Below, piece after piece: positions 1-6,232 of a DNA stretch of 6,486 nt. The position numbers were made by a program, and so were the translations under genes. The stretch is from Prolixibacteraceae bacterium (lineage in GTDB: Bacteria > Bacteroidota > Bacteroidia > Bacteroidales > Prolixibacteraceae), in NCBI GenBank assembly GCA_016931875.1, contig JAFGDX010000533.1:1-6486 (forward strand), read 5' to 3'. The notes under the pieces are model-generated. The model was not told where the DNA came from, searched no databases, and was given only the letters and a program-made list of their open reading frames with translations. Numbering within the stretch: position 1 is the first letter of the stretch; each line of letters opens with the position of its first letter.

Positions 1-320
1 GGCAGTTCCACATTTTCATACACCGTAAGTTCATCGATGAGGTTAAAACTCTGGAATACAAACCCGATGTTTCCCTTGCGCATTTGTGTGCGCTGGCGTT
101 CCTTGTAGCTTCCAACTTCGGTTCCGTCGAAAAAATATTTGCCTTTGCTTGGATTATCGAGCAACCCGATAATATTGAGCAAGGTTGATTTTCCGCAGCC
201 CGAAGGCCCCATGATGGCTACAAATTCGCCGGATTTTACTTCAATCGATACTTCATTCAGGGCGAAAGTTTCCACTTCCTCTGTCCGGAAGATTTTTGTG
301 AGTTTTTCTGTTCGTATCAT
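1..320 (-). CDS. ABC transporter ATP-binding protein, MacB/LolD type (N-terminal part; runs off the window)
   Basis: This is the ATPase subunit of a cytoplasmic-membrane ABC transporter, which would power a MacB-like efflux or lipoprotein-release permease. Only the first 106 codons are present. Reading the minus strand from the ATG at 320-318 gives MIRTEKLTKIF at the start. Visible motifs are a Walker A P-loop GPSGCGKST at residues 38-46, the following LLNIIGLLDNPSKG block, and a Q-loop in GFVFQSFNLIDELTVYENV at about 86-104. The signature motif, Walker B and H-loop lie outside the window. The GLLD and FNLIDELT wording is typical of the LolD/MacB/FtsE-like subfamily (family knowledge). It is the third gene of the minus-strand operon after the TolC and HlyD-type genes, 168 bp downstream of the latter, so it most likely energises that tripartite pump. 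The substrate cannot be told. The ATPase assignment is very secure; the subfamily is fairly secure. Confidence 0.95.
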   Translation of the reverse strand, partial: MIRTEKLTKIFRTEEVETFALNEVSIEVKSGEFVAIMGPSGCGKSTLLNIIGLLDNPSKGKYFFDGTEVGSYKERQRTQMRKGNIGFVFQSFNLIDELTVYENVEL

Positions 321-332
321 ATTTTAAAATTT

Positions 333-360
333 GCTAAGGGCAGGGAGCCAAGGGCATGGA
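333..360 (+). repeat. Degenerate heptamer repeat tract A (four units)
   Basis: Four consecutive 7-bp units each start with GC at exact 7-bp spacing: GCTAAGG, GCAGGGA, GCCAAGG and GCATGGA. The tract lies 12 bp upstream of the ABC ATPase start codon, in the intercistronic gap. It is the same purine-rich heptamer family as tract B at 457-493, but in the opposite orientation. Function is unknown. Confidence 0.6.
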
Positions 361-476
361 ACATAAATAACCAATTGTTCTGTACATCCTTGAAACCTGC
401 CACTATGTTTTATTATTCATTTTTTTACAAACTATTACAAATACTCAATGTGCTATGCCCTACGCTCTCTGCTCTC
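336..476. repeat. Imperfect inverted repeat made by the two heptamer tracts
   Basis: Positions 336-359 compared with the reverse complement of 453-476 match at 18 of 24 positions by hand alignment, including an AGGGCAT block. The two arms are separated by about 93 bp of A/T-rich sequence. In the operon mRNA (minus strand) this could form a long intercistronic stem between the adaptor and ATPase genes. Whether it affects mRNA stability, attenuates transcription, or is simply a genome-wide intergenic repeat cannot be told. The 321-488 gap holds no other gene that I can see and no clear promoter. Confidence 0.45.
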
Positions 477-493
477 AGCCATCTGCCTTCAGC
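457..493 (-). repeat. Degenerate heptamer repeat tract B (five to six units)
   Basis: On the plus strand GC dinucleotides occur at 457, 464, 471, 478, 485 and 492, exactly 7 bp apart. Read on the minus strand the units are TGAAGGC, AGATGGC, TGAGAGC, AGAGAGC and GTAGGGC. The first unit begins with the TGA stop codon of the HlyD-type gene, so the repeat starts precisely at the end of that coding region. The adjoining CCTTC-AGC-GAAGG at 486-498 is a small perfect inverted repeat spanning the stop codon. Confidence 0.65.
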
Positions 494-1745
494 GAAGGAT
501 CAGTTTATCATTATCACCAAACAAATCGTATCCTGAAGTTATTACTTTTTCACCGGGTTCCAGTCCTTCCAGCACTTCATAATATCTTGGGTTTTTTCTT
601 CCGATTCTGATATTTCGTTTGGTTGCAAAATCGCCCGAAGGATCCACCACATAAATCCACTGCCCGCCGGTGCTGTTAAAAAAGCCTCCCAAACTTACCA
701 GAAGCGACTGTTCCGGCTGCCCCAGCTGCAGATTGATGTAATAGGTTTGTCCGGTCCGGATATTGTCCGGTCGTTCGTCAGTAAAAACGAGATCGATTTG
801 AAATTGTGAGTTTCGAACCTCCGGATACACCTTTTTCACCGTCAGGTTAAAAAGACTGTTTTGCCGTTCGAATGTTGCAGAAAGCCCTTGCCGCACCCTG
901 TCGATATAATGTTCATCAATCAGTGCTTCAATTTTATAATCAGTTAGCACATTAATTTGCCCGATTCTTTGTCCGCGTGCAATGCTTTGGCCAATTTCAG
1001 CATCAAGCATCCCGAGTTGCCCGTCAACAGGTGCTTTCACATTCAGGTTGTCCAGTCGTTCGCGCACCAGTACCAATGTTTGATCCATTTTTTCAAGTTC
1101 CTTTTCCAATTGGTTCATTTCTGTAATCCGAATCAAAGAATCGTTCTGCATTTTTTGTTTATTAATTTCCTGTAACTGAGCCGAATATTCGTAGTCTTCT
1201 TTTGCCTGAAGATACACTTCCCTCGATATTAGTTCATCTTCATATAAAGCTTTTTGCTGCTCATAATTTCTTTTCTTTTTGATGATGTCAAATTCGGAAT
1301 TGAGCAACAGGCGTTTGGATTCAATCAGTGCGTTTTCAAAACTAATCCGCGTTTGCCGCAAATAATTTTGTTTTTGTGCCAGGTTCGATTCACTGTTCAT
1401 TATGTCCATGTAAACGGTCCGGTTTTCAAGAACCAAAATCACATCCCCTTTTTCAACCCTGGCTCCTTCTTCAATTAAAATATCCTCCACTCTTCCGCCC
1501 TCTTCCGCATCGAGGTAAATGGTTGCGATGGGTTCAACCGTTCCGTTGGTACGGATAAAATCATCAAAATTTCCCTGCTGAACTTCTTCAACGGTTATTT
1601 TTTCCCTGTCAACCTTTAAAGAGGTTATGTTTGAATCTTTTATTATTTTCACAAGCAGAAATATAAAAACAACCGCTGCCGCTGCATAAATAATATGTTT
1701 TGGCCTGATGCCTTTTTTCTTCTCTATTTTTCTGTCCATTCCCAT
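489..1745 (-). CDS. HlyD/MacA-family periplasmic adaptor (membrane fusion protein) of a tripartite efflux pump
   Basis: This protein bridges an inner-membrane ABC transporter to an outer-membrane TolC-type channel. It has 418 residues, normal for the family. A basic cytoplasmic tail (RKIEKKKGIRPK) precedes one membrane helix at about 18-35, so it is anchored rather than lipidated. The first half of the lipoyl/barrel-sandwich domain is at about 69-108 (EEGGRVEDILIEEGARVEKGD). A long helical hairpin follows at about 112-232, the second lipoyl half at about 234-266 (VKAPVDGQLGMLDAEIGQ), and then a beta-barrel and membrane-proximal domain. The hairpin tip reads LYEDELIS (167-174). It keeps the L and S of the RLS tip motif known from AcrA/MacA, but Q163 stands where the Arg is expected (hand alignment). 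The gene lies 26 bp after the TolC-type gene and clearly shares its operon. A start at M3 instead of M1 is possible. The substrate is unknown. Confidence 0.93.
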   Translation of the reverse strand: MGMDRKIEKKKGIRPKHIIYAAAAVVFIFLLVKIIKDSNITSLKVDREKITVEEVQQGNFDDFIRTNGTVEPIATIYLDAEEGGRVEDILIEEGARVEKGDVILVLENRTVYMDIMNSESNLAQKQNYLRQTRISFENALIESKRLLLNSEFDIIKKKRNYEQQKALYEDELISREVYLQAKEDYEYSAQLQEINKQKMQNDSLIRITEMNQLEKELEKMDQTLVLVRERLDNLNVKAPVDGQLGMLDAEIGQSIARGQRIGQINVLTDYKIEALIDEHYIDRVRQGLSATFERQNSLFNLTVKKVYPEVRNSQFQIDLVFTDERPDNIRTGQTYYINLQLGQPEQSLLVSLGGFFNSTGGQWIYVVDPSGDFATKRNIRIGRKNPRYYEVLEGLEPGEKVITSGYDLFGDNDKLILR

Positions 1746-1771
1746 GTTAACTATTTTTCGCTGTTTTACTA

Positions 1772-3121
1772 CTATTCGTTTATACCTGAAATTTCAAAAA
1801 CCGGTTTTCCCAGATAATAATCAATTGTTTTCTTTTTAATGATGTACTGAAGTTTTGTACGCAACAAATCACTTTTTGCCTGGGCCAGAATGTTTTTTGA
1901 GTCGTACAACTCAATGATGCTGATTAACCCCTGCGCGAGTTTTTTTTCAGCAGCTTCGTAAGCCACCTGTGCATAATCAACCTGTTTCACCAGTTGTTCA
2001 TATTCCGCAAGATACGATTCGAGCTCCTGATAATTCTGGCTGATTTCGTTCAACAACTCCTGCGATTTTTGTTCCAGTTCGGTTTTGGCCTGCAAATAAT
2101 TCAGTTTGGCTTTTTTTACATCAGAACGGGTATTTAACTGATTAAAAACCGGGATATTCAACGAAACACTGATATATTGATTGGCATTATTTTTAACCTG
2201 TTCACGAAAGGACAGCGTATTTTCATTTCCTTTTAAAGAACCGTAATTTGAGCCATAGCTGCCCGACATTGACAGCCTGGGCCACAAACTGCCTTTGGCA
2301 ATGGAAACATTTTTTCCGGCAGCATCTTTTCTGATTTCACCAGCTTTAATGGCTGGATAAAAATTCATTGCTGTTGAATAAATTTCGGAAGGTGTCGTTT
2401 CTTCTGTGGGTGAAACTCCAATTTCAGGCGTTGAAAGATCGATCTCAAAATCGGCAGTATTTACAATATTCATCGCCTGCTTTAAATTCAAAAATTCGGT
2501 TCTGTAATAATTTTGCGTTTGAATCAGGGTCAGTTCTTCTTTCGCAAGCCTTGATTCCATTTCGAGTAAATCTGATTTTGCTTTTAATCCCAGGTCGGCC
2601 TGTTTACGTGTTTGTTCCAGGTTGAGATCCGATAACTGTTTTTGTTCCTTAACAATTTCAATCAGGCCGTTATAATAAAGCGCATTGTAATAAGCTTCCA
2701 TAACGGTGAAAGCAATGTTATATTCCTGTTGTTTCTCGTCTTCAATTCCGGCCAGGTGAGTCATTTTCTGGAAAGAGATAGTGTTCTGTTTGGCGAAACC
2801 TCTGAAAATATCAATTCCTGCAGATAAATTGAAATTGCTGTAAAACTGGGTGGTGTTTACATATTCATACGTGGTATAATCTAAAGAGCGGCCATAAGAA
2901 TTGCTCGCACCGGAACTTAATGATACATACGGCAAAAGGTTCCGTTTCGACTGGTTCAGGTTTTCTTTGTTGATTTCGTTTTGAAGGCTGGTGATTTTCA
3001 AATCCAGGTTGTTCGAAATAGCATACGCGATGCACTGCTCCAGTGTCCATTTTTCCTGGGCACCCGAATAGTTTATCGTTTGAAAAAATAAAACTGACAG
3101 TATTACTAAGAATTTCCTCAT
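1772..3121 (-). CDS. TolC-family outer-membrane efflux channel
   Basis: This is an outer-membrane protein that, as a trimer, would form the exit duct of the efflux pump encoded with the downstream adaptor and ATPase. From the ATG at 3121-3119 it has 449 residues. It opens with a signal peptide, MRKFLVILSVLFFQ, with likely cleavage after SGA (about residue 21). The mature part begins EKWTLEQCIAYAISNNLDLK, the classic start of the OEP fold. The two OEP repeats are visible: strands and helices around LLPYVSLSSGASNSYG in the first half, and AKGSLWPRLSMSGSYGSNYG in the second. The coiled-coil helix near the C-terminus contains YEAAEKKLAQGLISIIELYDS. The reading frame extends 16 codons further upstream to 3169. 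That longer start would place WHLLKPLKPFYD before the signal peptide and would begin inside the predicted promoter, so 3121 is preferred. It is the first gene of the efflux operon and probably sigma-54-controlled. Confidence 0.94.
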   Translation of the reverse strand: MRKFLVILSVLFFQTINYSGAQEKWTLEQCIAYAISNNLDLKITSLQNEINKENLNQSKRNLLPYVSLSSGASNSYGRSLDYTTYEYVNTTQFYSNFNLSAGIDIFRGFAKQNTISFQKMTHLAGIEDEKQQEYNIAFTVMEAYYNALYYNGLIEIVKEQKQLSDLNLEQTRKQADLGLKAKSDLLEMESRLAKEELTLIQTQNYYRTEFLNLKQAMNIVNTADFEIDLSTPEIGVSPTEETTPSEIYSTAMNFYPAIKAGEIRKDAAGKNVSIAKGSLWPRLSMSGSYGSNYGSLKGNENTLSFREQVKNNANQYISVSLNIPVFNQLNTRSDVKKAKLNYLQAKTELEQKSQELLNEISQNYQELESYLAEYEQLVKQVDYAQVAYEAAEKKLAQGLISIIELYDSKNILAQAKSDLLRTKLQYIIKKKTIDYYLGKPVFEISGINE

Positions 3122-3153
3122 ATCATAAAATGGTTTCAATGGTTTTAACAAAT

Positions 3154-3168
3154 GCCAAAAAAATGCCA
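3154..3168 (-). promoter_or_regulatory. Candidate sigma-54 (-24/-12) promoter of the efflux operon
   Basis: The minus strand reads TGGCATTTTTTTGGC. The invariant GG of the -24 element and GC of the -12 element are exactly the canonical 12 bp apart (G to G), and the TGGCA of the -24 box is intact. Against the known consensus TGGCAC-N5-TTGC, the visible differences are C to T after TGGCA and the middle T to G in the -12 box. The predicted transcription start is near 3142, giving a leader of about 20 nt before the ATG at 3121. A divergently encoded sigma-54 activator next door makes the match more credible. This was found by eye and is untested. Confidence 0.62.
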
Positions 3169-3230
3169 TGAATTTTATATTACTTATTATCAGTATTTTA
3201 AGCCGAATTTCGTAGGGAGCATGAGCCGGA

Positions 3231-3251
3231 GGTGTAAAAAAAATTTACAAA
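3231..3251. promoter_or_regulatory. Upstream palindrome 1 (candidate activator-binding site)
   Basis: Perfect 6-bp inverted arms TGTAAA (3233-3238) and TTTACA (3244-3249) flank a 5-bp A tract; the centre is at 3241. Aligned in register with palindrome 2, 15 of 21 positions are identical. The centre is about 100 bp upstream of the predicted sigma-54 transcription start of the efflux operon, which suits an NtrC-type enhancer site. Its A-tract could also contribute bending. Confidence 0.55.
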
Positions 3252-3252
3252 A

Positions 3253-3273
3253 AGTGTCAAATAATTTTACACT
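3253..3273. promoter_or_regulatory. Upstream palindrome 2 (candidate activator-binding site)
   Basis: A 21-bp near-perfect palindrome with arms AGTGT (3253-3257) and ACACT (3269-3273) and inner AAAT/ATTT blocks. Nine of ten base pairs are symmetric about the centre at 3263. It lies 22 bp from palindrome 1, two helical turns, so both sites face the same side of the helix. It is the strongest operator-like sequence in the window and is probably bound by the response regulator encoded at 3402. It also lies upstream of that gene's own putative promoter, so autoregulation is possible. Confidence 0.62.
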
Positions 3274-3288
3274 AAGTTTGAAATGGGT

Positions 3289-3318
3289 TTTGGCAATTGT
3301 AATTTTGATATAACTTTT
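3289..3318 (+). promoter_or_regulatory. Candidate Bacteroidota housekeeping promoter for the regulator/kinase operon
   Basis: A TTTG at 3289-3292 is followed after 18 bp by TAACTTTT at 3311-3318. The known Bacteroidota pattern is TTTG-N19-21-TAnnTTTG, so the -7 element has one mismatch and the spacing is one short. The implied leader to the ATG at 3402 is about 75 nt. No -24/-12 sequence was found on this strand, so the regulator is probably made constitutively or under its own control. Confidence 0.35.
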
Positions 3319-3401
3319 TTCTGTGTCACTCTGTGTTGTTTTGTGGTGCAATGCCCTGCTGCAAAGTTTCACAAGAAACCCAAAAAATAATATTTGAAAT
3401 C

Positions 3402-4766
3402 ATGTCAAAAGGAAGACTACTCATTGTTGACGACAACAAAAGCATTTTAAGTGCACTTGAACTTTTGTTGCAGGATGATTTTGAAGAAGTAAAAGCGATT
3501 ACCGGCCCCAACCAGCTTCCGTCGTTGATAGAGAATGGCGGGTATGATCTGGTTTTACTCGATATGAATTTTTCAGCCGGGGTAAACACCGGAAACGAAG
3601 GATTGTACTGGCTTTCCAGAATCCAGGAGTTAAGACCCGACATGGAAGTGGTGCTGTTTACCGCTTACGGCGATGTGGAACTGGCTGTAAAAGCGCTGAA
3701 AAAGGGGGCTTCCGATTTTATTCTGAAACCCTGGGACAACGACAAACTTCGGACAACCCTTCAGAATGTGTATAAACTTCAGCAATCAAAAAAAGAAATA
3801 AAACTACTCAAGCGGCGCGAAAGCGCGTTAAAAAGCGAGATAAACAAGGAAAAACATTTTATAATTGCACAGTCGCCGCAAATGCTGAAAATTTTAAACC
3901 TGGTGCGTAGGGTAGCCCGAACCGATGCCAATGTGCTGATTACAGGCGATAACGGGACCGGCAAGGAGTTGGTTGCACGCGAACTGCACCGCCATTCAAA
4001 ACGTGCTGATGAAATTATGGTGAATGTGGATATGGGCGCCATTAGCGAAACCCTTTTTGAAAGTGAGCTTTTTGGCCATAAAAAAGGCTCATTTACCGAT
4101 GCCCGCGAAGACCGCACCGGGAAAATTGAAAATGCCAGCGGTGGAACCCTTTTTCTCGATGAAATCGGAAACCTGCCGGTACACCTTCAGCCAAAACTTT
4201 TGGCCGCATTGCAAAACCGCACGGTAACGCCAATTGGAAGCAACAAACCCGTTCCGGTGGATATCCGGCTGGTATGTGCCACCAATCAAAACCTGGAAGA
4301 GATGGTGGCCGACGGCACTTTCAGGGAAGACCTGCTGTACCGGATAAATACCATTCATATTGAAATACCACCCTTGCGCGAAAGAAAAGAAGACATTAAA
4401 GCCATTGCAGAGTACTTCCTGCAAATTTACTGTAACAAATACCGCAAAAGCTGCCAGCAAATTTCGGAATCAGGGCTTTCAAAATTAATGACTTACCAGT
4501 GGCCCGGGAATATACGCGAATTGCAGCACACCATTGAAAAAGCAGTTATCCTCTCCGATAAAAATGAGTTATCACCCGACGATTTCTTTTTTAAACCCGT
4601 AATGCACGGTACCGGCGATATTTTTGAAGGAACTATTGAAGATATGGAACGAAAAATGATTGCCCGTGTGTTACAAAAAAGCAGCTCAAATTTGTCGGCA
4701 GCGGCAGAACAATTAGGAATAACAAGACAAACCCTGTACAATAAAATGAAAAAATACAATCTGTAA
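3402..4766 (+). CDS. Sigma-54-dependent response regulator, NtrC family (receiver / AAA+ / Fis-type HTH)
   Basis: A phosphorylation-controlled activator of sigma-54 RNA polymerase, 454 residues. The receiver domain (about 4-120) has acidic D10 and D11, phospho-acceptor D54, T87 and K109 (LKPW). A linker helix (about 125-150) follows. The AAA+ domain (about 155-385) has Walker A GDNGTGKE (182-189), sigma-54-contact loop GSFTDA (229-234) where textbook members have GAFTGA, Walker B GGTLFLDE (247-254), and arginine-finger candidates R308 and R314 (FREDLLYR). The C-terminal Fis-type helix-turn-helix (about 421-454) includes AAAEQLGITRQTLYNKMKKY. The start at 3402 puts GRLLIVDD directly at the N-terminus. 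The frame continues upstream to a GTG at 3333, but those 23 residues (Cys-rich, with no receiver similarity) are unlikely to be translated. The kinase follows after 2 nt. The probable target is the divergent efflux operon. Confidence 0.96.
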   Translation: MSKGRLLIVDDNKSILSALELLLQDDFEEVKAITGPNQLPSLIENGGYDLVLLDMNFSAGVNTGNEGLYWLSRIQELRPDMEVVLFTAYGDVELAVKALKKGASDFILKPWDNDKLRTTLQNVYKLQQSKKEIKLLKRRESALKSEINKEKHFIIAQSPQMLKILNLVRRVARTDANVLITGDNGTGKELVARELHRHSKRADEIMVNVDMGAISETLFESELFGHKKGSFTDAREDRTGKIENASGGTLFLDEIGNLPVHLQPKLLAALQNRTVTPIGSNKPVPVDIRLVCATNQNLEEMVADGTFREDLLYRINTIHIEIPPLRERKEDIKAIAEYFLQIYCNKYRKSCQQISESGLSKLMTYQWPGNIRELQHTIEKAVILSDKNELSPDDFFFKPVMHGTGDIFEGTIEDMERKMIARVLQKSSSNLSAAAEQLGITRQTLYNKMKKYNL

Positions 4767-4768
4767 AA

Positions 4769-6106
4769 ATGGTAAGCCAGCATTTGTATAAAAAAATAGT
4801 TTTCCGTACCCTGTTGCTGGCAGCCACTGCTTTAGTGCTGGGTTGGCTGACTTTTGCTGAACAGATATATATTCTGGCGGCTTTTGTGGCTTTGATTTTT
4901 ATTTTTGAAATTGCCGAACTGATTCAATTTTTGAACCGTACCAACCGGAAAATCGCCTATTTCTTTGATGCTGTCAGAAACGACGATTCAACTCTGAATT
5001 TCCCGGTGAACACAGGAAACAAGGCGCTTGATGATTTAAATGACAGTTTGAATAAGGTAAACGAACTGATAAAAAACATCAAGTTTGAACTGCGCGAACA
5101 GGAACAGTATTTTAAAGCCATTCTCGAACATGTTTCCATCGGAATTATTACCTACAACGAAAAGGGGATGATTTTTCTGGCCAACTCGGCAGCAAAAAAT
5201 CTGCTGGGGCACGAACATCTGACACACATTAACCAAATTGTAAGAATCGACAGGAAATTGTTTAGCGCCTTAAAAGAACTGCAACCCGGCGACCGGAAAC
5301 TAATAAATTTTAACACAAAAAACGGGGCAATTCAGCTGTCGTTAAAATCAACGCTTTTTAAAACCACTCAGGAGAATTTTCAACTGGTGACCATTCAGGA
5401 CATTAAAAATGAACTGGAAATAAAAGAACTGGAATCGTGGATAAAACTGATTCGGGTGCTGACTCACGAAATTATGAATACCGTGGCCCCGATTACGTCA
5501 CTTTCGCAAACCATTTTAGGGTATTTCAAAAACCTTGACGGTAAACCGCCGAACGAGAAAATTATTCAAAACACCATCAAAGGCCTTGAGGTGATAAACG
5601 AGCGAGGCACCGGTTTAATTGGTTTTGTGGAAACCTACCGGAAACTGACTCGGATTCCGCGCCCCGAGAAAAAAACAATCCGGGTACGCGAATTTATCGA
5701 CAATACCATCACACTCATTCATTTTGAACCCATTGACGGGAATATTAAAATTGCCAGCAATGTTCAACCCGATGATTTGGAAATATCGGCCGACAAAAAG
5801 CAAATTTCGCAGGTGCTCATTAATCTGATAAAAAATGCAATTGAAGCTTTAAAAGATTCCGAAGACGCGAAAATATCTGTTCAGGCGCGAATCAACGAAA
5901 ACGGACGTGCACAAATTACCGTTACCGACAACGGCCCGGGGATTCCGGAGGACCTGGCCGATAAAATTTTTATCCCGTTTTTTACAACAAAAGAATCGGG
6001 TTCCGGGATCGGGCTGAGCCTTTCACGCCAAATTATGCAGCTTCACGGAGGAACTATCAAGATGGAATCACAGCCTCAAAATACCTCATTTACGATTATC
6101 TTCTGA
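4769..6106 (+). CDS. Membrane-bound PAS sensor histidine kinase, NtrB/NtrY-like
   Basis: This is the sensor partner of the preceding regulator, 445 residues. Two membrane helices (about 13-29 and 33-52) are joined by only a few residues, so there is essentially no periplasmic sensor domain. A cytoplasmic linker (about 55-110) follows. A PAS-like domain comes next (about 113-215; [26 protein letters not shown] is its start, residues about 117-142). The HisKA helix has the H-box [11 protein letters not shown] with phospho-acceptor H233. The HATPase_c domain has an N-box with N356 ([10 protein letters not shown]), a G1 box DNGPGIP (387-393) and a combined F/G2 region [16 protein letters not shown] (about 401-416). 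All catalytic residues expected of an active kinase are present. The gene starts 2 nt after the regulator's stop and is almost certainly translationally coupled to it. Its signal is unknown; a membrane or cytoplasmic cue fits the topology. Confidence 0.95.
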   Translation: MVSQHLYKKIVFRTLLLAATALVLGWLTFAEQIYILAAFVALIFIFEIAELIQFLNRTNRKIAYFFDAVRNDDSTLNFPVNTGNKALDDLNDSLNKVNELIKNIKFELREQEQYFKAILEHVSIGIITYNEKGMIFLANSAAKNLLGHEHLTHINQIVRIDRKLFSALKELQPGDRKLINFNTKNGAIQLSLKSTLFKTTQENFQLVTIQDIKNELEIKELESWIKLIRVLTHEIMNTVAPITSLSQTILGYFKNLDGKPPNEKIIQNTIKGLEVINERGTGLIGFVETYRKLTRIPRPEKKTIRVREFIDNTITLIHFEPIDGNIKIASNVQPDDLEISADKKQISQVLINLIKNAIEALKDSEDAKISVQARINENGRAQITVTDNGPGIPEDLADKIFIPFFTTKESGSGIGLSLSRQIMQLHGGTIKMESQPQNTSFTIIF

Positions 6107-6124
6107 CGAAAAAATCCCCGTAAA

Positions 6125-6155
6125 TTTATCACTACCAATTGTTTTTTTATTTTTG
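6125..6155 (+). promoter_or_regulatory. Candidate Bacteroidota promoter for the thioesterase gene
   Basis: TATTTTTG at 6148-6155 matches the TAnnTTTG -7 element fully. TTTA at 6125-6128, 19 bp upstream, is one mismatch from the TTTG of the -33 element. The implied leader is about 70 nt. The 126-bp gap after the kinase gene shows no clear hairpin terminator, so some read-through from the regulatory operon is possible. Confidence 0.35.
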
Positions 6156-6232
6156 TTCGGTTAAAATCATTTTTTAAGGCTACAGAGTTTGTTATCATTG
6201 TGTAATAACAGGATGGGGAATAGTTGTTTATA

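Noticed and set aside
139..327. A small plus-strand open frame over the ABC ATPase
   Set aside because: The minus frame encodes Walker A and the Q-loop through the same bases, so the plus frame is a shadow.
388..402. A second sigma-54-like sequence upstream of the ABC ATPase (minus strand TGGCAGGTTTCAAGG)
   Set aside because: The -24 half is good, but the -12 half reads AAGG and lacks the invariant GC, and there are no palindromes around it.
3122..3169. A longer TolC-type protein starting at 3169 (16 extra residues)
   Set aside because: It would put a non-signal stretch before a good signal peptide and would start within the candidate -24 element. The start at 3121 fits both the signal peptide and the promoter.
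3201..3230. A short hairpin or repeat (CGAA-T-TTCG and two AGCCG copies) between promoter and operators
   Set aside because: The arms are only 4-5 bp and no phase with the operators is seen. It could be a bending-protein site, but nothing in the sequence supports that specifically.
3333..3401. A GTG-initiated N-terminal extension of the response regulator
   Set aside because: The 23 extra residues are Cys-rich and have no receiver similarity. Receivers normally begin a few residues before the ILIVDD strand, as with the ATG at 3402.
3326..3643. An open frame of 105 codons on the minus strand over the regulator start
   Set aside because: It is antisense to the receiver domain, has no recognisable domain, and runs across the divergent control region. 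It is a shadow of the real gene.
4089..4460. A 123-codon antisense open frame inside the regulator's AAA+ domain
   Set aside because: The plus frame carries all catalytic motifs of the AAA+ domain. The antisense frame has no family features or leader.
6107..6232. A rho-independent terminator after the kinase gene
   Set aside because: T-rich runs are present, but I found no stable G/C hairpin in front of them.
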